Shown in pieces: positions 43,053 through 52,000 of a stretch of 56,603 nucleotides of DNA. The notes beneath the pieces were generated by a model. It had not been told where the DNA came from, did no database searches, and was given only the letters and a program-made list of their open reading frames with translations. Positions within the stretch are counted from its first letter, which is position 1. The number at the start of each line of letters is the position of its first letter. Source of the DNA: JAKVAV01 sp964651785. Lineage in GTDB: Bacteria > Bacteroidota > Bacteroidia > Flavobacteriales_D > Cryomorphaceae. The translations under genes and the position numbers were made by a program. The stretch lies in the NCBI GenBank assembly GCA_964651785.1, contig CAZYWJ010000015.1:1-56603 (forward strand), written 5' to 3'.

Positions 43053-44834
43053 ATGAAATCTGAAATTCTTACCCGTCTGAAGGAACTTGCCGATTCTGAA
43101 GATGTGCTTGCTCACAAAAAGGAGTTCAACGAATTAAAATCTCAACTTCAAAACCTCTTGGATCACGGAATTGCTTCCGTGCAGGAAGAGAAATCTGAAG
43201 AAGAAATAACTGCAGCCGCAACCGAAGAGCAGGCTCCTAAACCCGAAGGAAATGGAGTGGATAAAGCCGTATCTGAAAAAGAGAGTGATTCCCCGCCGGC
43301 TGAGGATCTTGAAGGTCTGGAAGAAATCAGAAAGGAACTGATTGCAGTCACGACAAAATTTAAGGAAAAGGTAGAGAAGGTTAAGGAAGCCAAGGCAAAA
43401 CTGGAGAAAGAAACCGTTGAAGAAGCCCGGAAAATCTTGGCTGAGATGAAAGAGCTGGTTGCCGAAGAAGAAAATATCGGTAAGGCTTTCGCTCGTTTCA
43501 ACGAAATTATGCAGCACTGGAAGGCATTGCCGAAGGTGAGCAATGACGATTACCGCGACTTAAACGCCGACTACAACAAATACGTTGAGCAGTTTTTCTA
43601 CAACATCAATATTTACAAGGAACTTAAGGAACTTGACCTGAAGCATAACTTGGATGAGAAAAATGCCGTCTTGGCTGATCAGAAAAAGCTGCTCGATGAA
43701 AATGATATCCGCTTGCTTGAGGTGGAAGTCAGAATGAATCAAGAGCGCTGGAACGAGATCGGCCCCACATTTAAAGAAGAATGGAATAAAATTAAAGGCG
43801 AATTTTGGGAAACCACCCGAGCCATCTACGGAAAAATTCAGGAATTCTACGACAGCAGACGCGAAGAGCAGGAAAAGAACTACGAAGCTAAAAAACAGTT
43901 GCTCGAAATAGTGAGGCACATAGCCTCACTGGAGCTGAGGTCTGCCAAAAAATGGCAAGACAAGTCCAATGAGTTGAAAGATATTCAGAAAGAATGGAAA
44001 ATGATTGGTTTTGTTCCGAAGAGTCAATCAGGCGAGCTTTGGAAAGAATTTAAAAAGCTGTGTGATTCCTTTTTTGACAATAAGCGAAAGCATTTTGAAG
44101 AATTGCGTAAGGTGCAGGATGCCAATAAAGACAGAAAGTTGGCCCTCCTCGAACAAGCAAACGAACTAAAAGACAGCGAGGATTGGAAAGAAACCTCAAA
44201 TGCTTTGATTCAATTGCAAAAGCAATGGAAAGAAGTAGGTCCCGCTCATCAAAAAGACGAGAATAAACTTTGGCGACAATTCCGGGAAGCGTGTGACGGT
44301 TTTTTCCAAAGAAGGAACGAGCACCGCGACGGGCGAGGTGATCGCGAAAAAGAAAACTTAAAAGCAAAAGAAGAATTGCTTTCTGAAATTGAATCATGGA
44401 AGCCCGAAAAAGGGCAAAGGGAACACAACATCGCCGCATTAAAAGATTTCGGAGAAAAGTGGCGGCAAATCGGTTTCGTACCATTTGATAAAAAGAATGA
44501 AATCGGATCGCGTTATAAAAACCTGATGGATGAGAAGTATCAGGAGCTTGACATTGATAACAATGAACGCAAGAAAATAAGACTTGAAGAAAAAATCGAA
44601 ACGCTGAAAGACTCAAACAAAAGCGATGTACTAATCAGACGCGAGCAGGATCACGTGAGAAACAAAATTTCAAAGCTGGAAAGCGACATAATTCAGTTTG
44701 AGAATAACATGGGATTTTTTGCCAATTCGAAAGGCGCTGATAAGCTGAAAGAAGAAGTCGAGCGTAAAATAGAAAAAGCAAAGAGGGAGATTGACAATTT
44801 AAAAGAACAATTGAGCATGCTTAGAAATGCGTAA
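43053..44834 (+). CDS. DUF349 repeat protein
   Basis: A 593-residue cytosolic protein. The N-terminal 100 residues are acidic and low in complexity. Then come about five DUF349 repeats of 70-75 residues, each with a central Trp-rich pattern (QHWKALPKVSNDDYRDL, EIGPTFKEEWNKIKGEFW, EWKMIGFVPKSQSGELWKEFK, QWKEVGPAHQKDENKLWRQFR, KWRQIGFVPFDKKNEIGSRYK), ending in a coiled coil. Proteins of this family occur throughout Bacteroidota; a nucleic-acid or cell-envelope scaffold role has been suggested but is not settled. The ATG at 43053 begins a conserved helix; a GTG at 42990 would add 21 residues. It overlaps the next gene by 8 bp. Confidence 0.88.
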   Translation: MKSEILTRLKELADSEDVLAHKKEFNELKSQLQNLLDHGIASVQEEKSEEEITAAATEEQAPKPEGNGVDKAVSEKESDSPPAEDLEGLEEIRKELIAVTTKFKEKVEKVKEAKAKLEKETVEEARKILAEMKELVAEEENIGKAFARFNEIMQHWKALPKVSNDDYRDLNADYNKYVEQFFYNINIYKELKELDLKHNLDEKNAVLADQKKLLDENDIRLLEVEVRMNQERWNEIGPTFKEEWNKIKGEFWETTRAIYGKIQEFYDSRREEQEKNYEAKKQLLEIVRHIASLELRSAKKWQDKSNELKDIQKEWKMIGFVPKSQSGELWKEFKKLCDSFFDNKRKHFEELRKVQDANKDRKLALLEQANELKDSEDWKETSNALIQLQKQWKEVGPAHQKDENKLWRQFREACDGFFQRRNEHRDGRGDREKENLKAKEELLSEIESWKPEKGQREHNIAALKDFGEKWRQIGFVPFDKKNEIGSRYKNLMDEKYQELDIDNNERKKIRLEEKIETLKDSNKSDVLIRREQDHVRNKISKLESDIIQFENNMGFFANSKGADKLKEEVERKIEKAKREIDNLKEQLSMLRNA

Positions 44835-45102
44835 TGCCTTATTCTTTCTGCTTCTGATGGTTTCACCCCTGACATCTTGCAAAAGCGATTCACACCAAGG
44901 TGAAGCTAAACGCGCGCTGGTCTATGAGGGTATGCCGGCTTCTGAGCTACGATCGGTGCTTGGAGAGCCACTTAAAATAGAGACAAAGCCGGAGATTATC
45001 AACGGACAAACCATGCAGAAAATGTCACTGGAGCACTGGATTTACGACAAGCGCACGGTAGTGCTAATTAATGACACCGTGAAGAATGCCAATATCAATT
45101 AA
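44827..45102 (+). CDS. small lipoprotein, BamE/SmpA-like
   Basis: A 91-residue predicted lipoprotein. The signal peptide ends in the lipobox SPLTSC, with lipidation at Cys18. The remaining 73 residues follow the BamE/OmlA-type pattern GMPASELRSVLGEPLKIE, a helix then Gly-x-Pro, and then strands ending WIYDKRTVVLI. BamE itself is part of the outer-membrane barrel assembly machine, but small look-alikes have other roles. It overlaps the DUF349 gene by 8 bp and is probably translated with it. Its stop region overlaps a convergent unknown gene by 8 bp. Confidence 0.7.
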   Translation: MRNALFFLLLMVSPLTSCKSDSHQGEAKRALVYEGMPASELRSVLGEPLKIETKPEIINGQTMQKMSLEHWIYDKRTVVLINDTVKNANIN

Positions 45103-45340
45103 GGTGTAAAAGATTGATACTCTCCAGATATGTTTCAGATTCAAAAATGTTATTGACCGCTCGGATGTATTGCACCTTTCGGTCAAATCTATAGCTCACT
45201 TCCACGTAAAAGCCAAAGAGATCGTGAACCAGTATGCGAGCACCATCCCGTGTGTTCCTTTCATCAAGATATCGACCGTACTTCGTCAGAAGTGAAGCCT
45301 TTCCATCAAAGGTCAAAGAGTTAAATTCGGTTATTGTCAT
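45095..45340 (-). CDS. small uncharacterised protein
   Basis: An 81-residue soluble protein beginning MTITEFNSLTFDGKASLLTK. The opening and the later FYVEVSYRFDRKVQYIRAVN resemble a family of short unnamed Bacteroidota proteins (typical start MTxxEFNxL). No function is known. The ATG at 45340 is preferred to one at 45412: a near -7 box, TACCTTTA on the minus strand, lies just upstream of 45340 and inside the longer frame. It is convergent with the small lipoprotein gene and overlaps it by 8 bp. Confidence 0.6.
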   Translation of the reverse strand: MTITEFNSLTFDGKASLLTKYGRYLDERNTRDGARILVHDLFGFYVEVSYRFDRKVQYIRAVNNIFESETYLESINLLHLN

Positions 45341-45501
45341 AGCATCGTACTTTGTGTAAAGGTAGATTGACTTCCAAATAAAGTCAATATTCTTGTCGAA
45401 CCTCTCACACACAAAACGGCGAACTATCTGATTTTGACCAAAATTATTTTCCCTCGATGAGAATTAGCTTTGAGTTAATAATTACTTAACCTTGTGCGAC
45501 T

Positions 45502-45531
45502 TTTGTACCGAATCGATTTTGATTAGAATTG
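45502..45531 (+). promoter_or_regulatory. candidate promoter of the phosphate transporter
   Basis: TTTG (45502-45505) is followed after 18 nt by TAGAATTG (45524-45531), one mismatch from TAnnTTTG. It would give a leader of about 85 nt, which contains the inverted repeats listed separately. Confidence 0.4.
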
Positions 45532-45552
45532 CAGCGGCTTTTGGTCTGAGGT

Positions 45553-45613
45553 AATGAATTGTCAGTATATTGATATTCATTGACTTGAAAAAAAAGAGCT
45601 TGAATTCGAACTC
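45553..45613 (+). promoter_or_regulatory. inverted repeats in the leader of the phosphate transporter gene
   Basis: AATGAAT (45553-45559) and ATTCATT (45575-45581) are an exact 7-bp inverted repeat with a 15-nt spacer. An imperfect palindrome of 18 bp centred on GAATTC follows at 45596-45613, just before the ATG at 45623. They could form RNA stems or regulator sites. Confidence 0.35.
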
Positions 45614-45622
45614 ACTCTGTTA

Positions 45623-47185
45623 ATGGATTATTACCTTATTCTGGTAATTGCGTTGTTAATTTTGGCTGTAGCCGACCTGATGGTCGGGGTCAGTAACGAT
45701 GCCGTCAACTTCTTAACTTCTGCAATCGGTTCAAAAGTCGCATCTAAAAATGTAATTCTTGGTATTGCCGCAGCCGGAGTCTTCGTAGGAGCCGCTTTTA
45801 GCAGCGGAATGATGGAAGTGGCGCGAAAGGGTATTTTCAATCCCTCGTTTTTTTCGTTTGCCGATGTCATGATCATTTTCTTAGCGGTCATGATTACGGA
45901 TATTCTGCTCCTTGACTTGTATAACTCCTTTGGACTCCCTACAAGTACTACCGTATCAATTGTTTTTGAGCTTCTCGGAGCTTCAGTAGTTACGGGCCTT
46001 TTGGCTATTTCTACAGACCCGGAAACTGCAGCATCCGTTTGGGAAGTAATCAATTACGATAAAGCCTCACAGATCATTGCGGGTATTTTTCTAAGTATCG
46101 GAGTCGCCTTTACAGTAGGTGCAATCGTACAGTTTTTAACTCGCCTTTTATTTACGTTTCACGTTTCTGAAAGACTTCCTAAATACGGACCACCTTTTGC
46201 CGGCTTTGCCATTGCCATAATCGTTTATTTCATGTTGATTAAAGGTGTTAAAGGTGCAGCTTTCATTACCAACGAAATGGCAGCAAGCGTGGAGGCCAAC
46301 GGCCTATCAATCGTTTTATGGACTTTTTTAATCTCCACGGTGGTTGTGTTCATTCTTCAAAGATTTTTTCAAATTAATCCGTTGAAGATCGTTGTGCTAC
46401 TGGGAACCTTTTCTCTTGCCATGGCCTTCGCAGGTAATGATTTGGTCAACTTCATCGGGGTTCCCATTACAGGATATCAATCCTATATTTTATGGATTGA
46501 TTCAGGTTTGGCTGCAGATGAGTTTATGATGTCGAGACTTTCAACCGCCGTTTCCACCCCCCCCATGTTGCTCTTTGCCGCGGGTATTATCATGGTTTTA
46601 ACATTATGGTTCTCAGCCAAAGCAAGGAAAGTAACTGACACTTCGGTAAATCTGGGCTCCCAGGAGGCTGTAGATGAACGATTCAGCCCTAATCTACTCT
46701 CAAAAGGTATTGTGAAATCAGCCAATATTTTCGCCAATTTCTTTAACGAGGTAATACCCAGAAAAACCGCAGTTATTGTCAATTGGAGATTTCGATCGCT
46801 CAGGGTAAACCACCACGACAAACCTGCTTTTGATTTAGTGAGAGCGAGTGTAAATCTTATGATAGCAAGTATTTTGATTGCCTTTGCTTCATCTCTTAAA
46901 CTTCCTCTTTCCACTACCTATGTATCGTTTATGGTAGCTATGGGAGCATCTTTGGCCGATCGGGCGTGGGGGTCAGGTAGCGCTCCTTATCGAATTGCCG
47001 GTGTGCTAAACGTTATCGGCGGGTGGTTCCTTACAGCCGCAGGGGCTTTCACGGCTTCCGGGTTGGTTGCACTTTGTATCTACTTCGGCGGATTTTGGGT
47101 AGCCATCATCCTTTTTATATTGGCCTTTGCGGTTCTTGCGAAAAGCAATTTACCCAAAGCTATGAAGGGCGCTTCTAAAAAATAA
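45623..47185 (+). CDS. inorganic phosphate transporter, PiT family
   Basis: A 520-residue inner-membrane protein with about 11-12 hydrophobic segments. The duplicated PiT signature is clear: VGVSNDAVNFLTSAIGSK near the N terminus and FAGNDLVNFIGVPITG at about residues 272-287, the GxNDxxN-type phosphate and cation motifs. FGLPTSTTVSIVFELLGAS and LPLSTTYVSFMVAMGASLADRAW are the matching second-half motifs. Transport of phosphate with protons or sodium is expected; metal-phosphate is also possible. The leader contains inverted repeats. It ends 6 bp from the convergent Nudix-like regulator. Confidence 0.93.
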   Translation: MDYYLILVIALLILAVADLMVGVSNDAVNFLTSAIGSKVASKNVILGIAAAGVFVGAAFSSGMMEVARKGIFNPSFFSFADVMIIFLAVMITDILLLDLYNSFGLPTSTTVSIVFELLGASVVTGLLAISTDPETAASVWEVINYDKASQIIAGIFLSIGVAFTVGAIVQFLTRLLFTFHVSERLPKYGPPFAGFAIAIIVYFMLIKGVKGAAFITNEMAASVEANGLSIVLWTFLISTVVVFILQRFFQINPLKIVVLLGTFSLAMAFAGNDLVNFIGVPITGYQSYILWIDSGLAADEFMMSRLSTAVSTPPMLLFAAGIIMVLTLWFSAKARKVTDTSVNLGSQEAVDERFSPNLLSKGIVKSANIFANFFNEVIPRKTAVIVNWRFRSLRVNHHDKPAFDLVRASVNLMIASILIAFASSLKLPLSTTYVSFMVAMGASLADRAWGSGSAPYRIAGVLNVIGGWFLTAAGAFTASGLVALCIYFGGFWVAIILFILAFAVLAKSNLPKAMKGASKK

Positions 47186-47191
47186 AGCAGT

Positions 47192-47875
47192 CTAAAATCC
47201 CTGCTCCATGTACTCGTTATACTTCTCCTGATTGAACCTAAAAAGACGCGGCTTTCTACCCGGATTTGAGGTATCCTCATGGCCTTCTGCCGTCAGAATA
47301 TCCAACTTGATCAATTTCTTTCTGAAATTTCGTTTGTCCAGAGGTCTTTCTAATATCTCCTCATATAGTTGCTGCAATTCCGTCAATGTGAATTCCTGCG
47401 GCAGCAGTTTAAACCCTATAGGTCGATTGACCAATCTTCGTTTTAACCTTTGAGAAGCAAGGACAAGCATTTCGTTGTGATCGTAGGCCAATTGAGGAAT
47501 TTCTTTCACCGGTACCCATCTGTTCTCCTTATCCGTACGCTGTTTTTTAATATCCTGTGGCATATTAATCAGCCCGTAAAACGCTACGTCTACCACCCTA
47601 CCCAAAGGGTGTCGGTAAATTTTACCGAAGGCATTCAACTGCTCCAGATAAATATCCTTATTGCCTATGGCTTCCATTACTATGCTTTCAGAAGCCTCCG
47701 ATAAACCCTCATCCGGAAGAATCAATTTTCCCGGCAAGGACCACGCACCTGCATAGGGATTACTTCTGATTTTTTGGATGAAAACCTGTAGTTGACCTTC
47801 GTTGAAGCCATATAAGACAACCGTAACCGATACTCCCAGTTTAAAATATTCTTCCGGAATGATGTTCTGTTCCAT
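47192..47875 (-). CDS. Nudix-like transcriptional regulator (NrtR/AraR type)
   Basis: A 227-residue protein with an N-terminal Nudix fold (about 10-145: VSVTVVLYGFNEGQLQVFIQKI, GAWSLPGKLILPDEGL) and a C-terminal winged helix (about 155-220: FTLTELQQLYEEILERPLDKRNFRKKL, TSNPGRKPRLFRF). The Nudix box has lost most catalytic residues: the expected REUxEE is ESIVME. The domain is therefore a ligand sensor, as in NrtR and the AraR regulator of Bacteroides. The ligand may be a sugar or nucleotide derivative. No catabolic gene lies alongside; the nearest genes are a phosphate transporter and an M48 protease. Confidence 0.85.
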   Translation of the reverse strand: MEQNIIPEEYFKLGVSVTVVLYGFNEGQLQVFIQKIRSNPYAGAWSLPGKLILPDEGLSEASESIVMEAIGNKDIYLEQLNAFGKIYRHPLGRVVDVAFYGLINMPQDIKKQRTDKENRWVPVKEIPQLAYDHNEMLVLASQRLKRRLVNRPIGFKLLPQEFTLTELQQLYEEILERPLDKRNFRKKLIKLDILTAEGHEDTSNPGRKPRLFRFNQEKYNEYMEQGF

Positions 47876-47897
47876 TTTCTCCGAAGAGGTGTTTCGG

Positions 47898-48698
47898 TTA
47901 GTTACGGGGATTGTAATATTTCAAGGCCTCGTCCATGTAAGCATTGAGTTCTTCAATTCTGGTTTCATGACTTGGATGGGTACTCAAAAATTCAGGAGGC
48001 TGAGGACCGCCTGCTTCTGCCATTCTTTTCCATACCTCCACGGCTTCGCGCGGGTCATATCCGGCAATGGCCATGAAAATCAAACCCATTTTATCCGCTT
48101 CGCTTTCGTGCTTTCGCGAATAAGCCAATACTCCGAATTGGGATCCCAAACCAAAGGCCTGAAGAGCCAAATCATGCGTGAGTTGAGGTTCCTCTTGCAG
48201 CAGTGCACTAAGACTCATTCCTGCACCTTGTAAAGCCAATTGTTGACTCATTCGCTCATTTCCGTGACGGGCTACGGCGTGAGCGACTTCATGTCCCATC
48301 ACGGCGGCTATACCGTTATCATTCGCACAGATGGGTAGAATACCCGTATAAAAAACAACTCTCCCTCCGGGCATACACCAAGCATTTACAGTTTGATCTT
48401 CAATTAAGTTAAATGTCCAATCAAACATATCAATCATATCCTTATGGCCATTGTCGCGCAGGTATTTCTCAGTAGCTGCCGCAATATCTTCACCGATGCG
48501 TTTCAGGTTTTGAGCTTTCGGATTGGAAGCCGGTAAGGGACTGTTCTGATTTAAAAAACTGCTGTACTCAGTGGCACTCATCGAAAGCAACTGGGAGCTG
48601 GGAAGCAATTTGAGTTGCTTTCTTCCCGTGACGGGTACGGTAGAGCATGCTTGAATAATCAGTGCAATGGTAAGCGCTAAGAGGTAGGATTTCTTCAT
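47898..48698 (-). CDS. M48 family metallopeptidase lipoprotein
   Basis: A 266-residue predicted lipoprotein: signal peptide with lipobox IIQAC (Cys18). The M48 zinc motif HEVAH is at residues 136-140, and the third ligand lies in the downstream helix SRKHESEADKMG. The motif TVPVTGRKQLKLL after the Cys and the C-terminal FLSTHPSHETRIEEL are characteristic of the Oma1/LoiP/BepA-like group, which degrades or handles misfolded outer-membrane proteins. It lies 8 bp after clpS on the same strand, so both are probably co-transcribed, giving a small protein-quality-control unit. Confidence 0.93.
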   Translation of the reverse strand: MKKSYLLALTIALIIQACSTVPVTGRKQLKLLPSSQLLSMSATEYSSFLNQNSPLPASNPKAQNLKRIGEDIAAATEKYLRDNGHKDMIDMFDWTFNLIEDQTVNAWCMPGGRVVFYTGILPICANDNGIAAVMGHEVAHAVARHGNERMSQQLALQGAGMSLSALLQEEPQLTHDLALQAFGLGSQFGVLAYSRKHESEADKMGLIFMAIAGYDPREAVEVWKRMAEAGGPQPPEFLSTHPSHETRIEELNAYMDEALKYYNPRN

Positions 48699-48706
48699 GT
48701 CGAATT

Positions 48707-48991
48707 TTAAATGATTTCAGCGGTCAGACCTCGTTCCAGTAAGGCTGAACACATGGGTTTGAGCTTGGACATATCACCCCTTTTAACACCGCACTTGCCA
48801 TTAAAATGAACGATGTGCGTGCACTGCTCAGCTTGAATAGCCGAATGCTTACAGACTTTTATCAAGCTTTCTATTACAAAATCAAAGGTGTTGAAGTCAT
48901 CATCGTAGAGCACGATTTCTTTGGTTTCTTCTACGATCTCTTTTTCCAAGATATCTACTTCTTCTTCAATCAGCGTATCAGTATTGAGCAT
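48707..48991 (-). CDS. clpS: ATP-dependent Clp protease adaptor ClpS
   Basis: A 94-residue adaptor that feeds N-degron substrates to ClpAP-type proteases. The N-terminal extension is acidic and probably flexible (EEEVDILEKEIVEETK). The core shows VLYDDDFNTFDFVIESLIKV, then AEQCTHIVHFNGKCGVKRGD, which supply the substrate pocket (the DDxNT turn and the His in the VHxxG segment) and the Clp-binding face. It sits upstream of the M48 protease gene with 8 bp between them. No clpA is in the window. Confidence 0.9.
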   Translation of the reverse strand: MLNTDTLIEEEVDILEKEIVEETKEIVLYDDDFNTFDFVIESLIKVCKHSAIQAEQCTHIVHFNGKCGVKRGDMSKLKPMCSALLERGLTAEII

Positions 48992-49048
48992 GAGTCATAA
49001 TATTTCCAACAAAGATAGAAATACAATGTCCAAGCCATAAAAAATTGA

Positions 49049-52000
49049 TTACTCGATTTGAACGGAAGTGATTTTGCCGTCTTTCATGGTGCCCAATGTG
49101 GCGGTGCTAATATTGAGCTTTTTGCATTCTTTCAGTAAAGCTCTCGCCTCGTCCAGCGATTTAATATCTTCCGATAAGTAAATGGCTGCACTGCCGGGGC
49201 CTTGAATCTTGCGGATACCCCAATTTTTATTCTCCAAAAACAAATCGGCCAATTCTTGGGGGACATTATCTACAAAGGTGCCCATTATCACCACATAGCT
49301 TTCGCCGTTATCTTTTTCCTCATCAACCGAGACATTGGGTGGTGGTACGTCTGCCGGCTTTTCACCTGCCACCTTTTCTGCAAATACTGATTCACCCTTC
49401 TCCGCTATAAGCCTTTCGGCTTCCGCCAAAGACACTCGCTTACCGTTATAGTAAGCCGTGATGAAAGCATCATTTACGCCTTTATTGCGCGCCACTTCTT
49501 TTCGGGTGCTTGCTGCAGAGAGGTCACCAAATCGTCCCGAAGTGTATCGAATCACCCCGGATGCGGTCAATTCGCTGTTCAACTCGGTAAGGTTGTAAAG
49601 CTGATCTAACTTGACGGGCTTACTGTACACTCCTACCTGTACGGTGTAAAAAAGTCCGGCAATGATTTCAACCTGCTCTGCTTCGGCAGCCTCGGGATCG
49701 TTGTAGTAGCTCGTGTTGAGTTCGGGCTCTTTTTCTTCCGCCTTCACGGCAATGGGTTCCCCGGAAGGTATGCCTTTAATTAGCTCCACGCTTACCTTTT
49801 CGGTCTCTCGGGCTTGCGCCAAAATTTCTCTCGCTTGCTCACCGGTTAGTTTTTCGCCGTCCACGTATACTACTACAAAAGCATCGCTGTATCCTTTGGT
49901 TCTGATTTCGTTTCGTGCTTGTAGTGCCTCGGCGTACTTTTTAAACAGTCCTGCGCGGTAGCGAGTAATGCCATTGGCCAACTTCTGACCCATGATCGGC
50001 GCGTAGGGACCAAAAAGATCTTGAGGAATCGGATTGCGGTAGGCACCCACCTGCACTTGGAAGATCAAGCCGTCGGGCATCGCAGGGTCAATCGGAATCG
50101 GTTTGTTCGAGTCGTAGGTACCCGTTTCAGCTTCTACGAACATAGACTCTTCCACATCCGAAAAATCATCTTTCTCCGCGATGATTTCAACCATACCCAA
50201 CCAATTTCCTTTCACGGCATCAAGCCCTTCACTCTTCAATTCAGGAGTGGTAGGCTTCTCGTTTATCACCACTTCATCGGTAGATTCCGCTTCGGTCACT
50301 ACACTGCTTGGGATTTCAGCAGGTGTGTTCGCTTTTCCAAGACTCTCATCCACAACCGCCACAGGCTCTTCAGACGGTATAATGCGATAGCCCGGTTTTA
50401 GCAGCAATGCATCCAAAGCCTTTCTCTGCTTAAATGAAAGATCTGTCGACAAGGCTATGAGCTTCTCGTCATTTTGTGATCGTTTTGCTCGAATCAATTC
50501 TGCCTGAACCGCAGCCAAAGCCGACTTCTTATACAGAACCTCTGCCTCTTCTTCGAGTTTCTTAGCCCGAGCTTTCACAGACTCCCGGTCCTTCTCAGTC
50601 TCTTGATTCGGAATCATCTTAAGCAGTCGATCAGCTTCAGTGCTGCGCTCTACTGCCTGAATCTGCTGTAGCTCGGCATATTCGGCACTTTGCCTTTCCA
50701 AATTCTTCAAACTATCCGCCCGCACCATAGCTACTAAATAGTCAAACTGCGCAGGCGATTCGGCCAAAAGTTCCAACCCTATGGAATCTACCTTTGTATT
50801 GGCAGATATCAATCCACGCTTCTCTTCTACGGATTCGCCTGAAGCAAAATCCAAAGTCAGGTCTAACTCTTCATCGTTTTCAATTAATCTTTTTCGCAGA
50901 TCAGGTGACATTTCGGTTATGACCATGGATTGCATTTCCGTCAAATAAGCCTTATTGGGAAGCGTTTCATGACTTTCCGGCTTAAGGATGGCATTTGAAA
51001 AATCGCCCAATTCGGCTAACTCACTCGTGGCAGATTCGCTTTCCGCTGAAGCAAATTCAGCCAATTGGTTATTTACATCAGACAAATCGGATATGAGCGC
51101 TTGCTGCATACTGACATCCTCCGTTTTCTCCAGTTTTATACTCTTCGCTTTTAATTCCGTTGCTCGCGATTGCAATGCAATGATTTCTTCCCTATTGGTC
51201 GATTTGTTCGCGTCGAGCTGTGAAAGAATACGCGTGTTCTCACTTTGATAATAATTGATTTCCGCTAAGTTTGATTGCGTAATGCCTCGATTTACCTCCG
51301 CAGTGATGCGATCCATCTCAGCCAAAATATCGGATTTCTCTTCAGCAGAAGTTACTTCGCTATACTTATCTTGAAGCAAACGAAGCGAATCCGTTTTTGT
51401 CTTCAAACCATTTCTGATGATCGAGGCATTCAAAGATTTGTACTGAATCGTATTCAAATCAGGAATTTCCCTTATTTCTTTAAGATCTGACTCTCTTTCC
51501 GTTAATTCATCCGTAGCATCTGCAACGGGCTCCTCACTTTCCATCGCAATTAATTCGGCTTCCGCCATCAATCGATCGTATTCTTGCTGTTTGTCTGCGC
51601 TAAGCGCCTGCAGCTCTTCAATCTCACGCTCGATGGTGCGCTTAAAATCGGAACCGCCCAGCGTTTTGATCGCGTTGAGCGAATCAATTTTCGTATCGAT
51701 AGATGCTACGAAAGTATTGTTCAGATCAGCCAGAGCTTTTAATTCACGCTCTTGCAGATCTCCATCTTCGATCAATACGTTCGCCTTTCGGTCAAAGTCA
51801 ATTACAAATCCCTCCGAAATGCTGAGAATTTCTTCGAATACGGCACGTTGCTCGTCGGTTATTTGAGGAGCTGAAGCCATTGCTATATCTTCTTCAGTCG
51901 GGGCAGTTTGTGGTAAGCTGTCGGGACTTATTTCCATTTGCGCTTCATCGACTACAGTCGGTAGCTCTGCCATTTCCTCGGACGGTATTTCAGTCGCCGT

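Noticed and set aside
44050..44616. Antisense open frame (188 codons) opposite the DUF349 gene
   Set aside because: A by-product of Lys/Glu-rich coding on the plus strand; the translated product is Phe/Arg-rich and unlike any protein.
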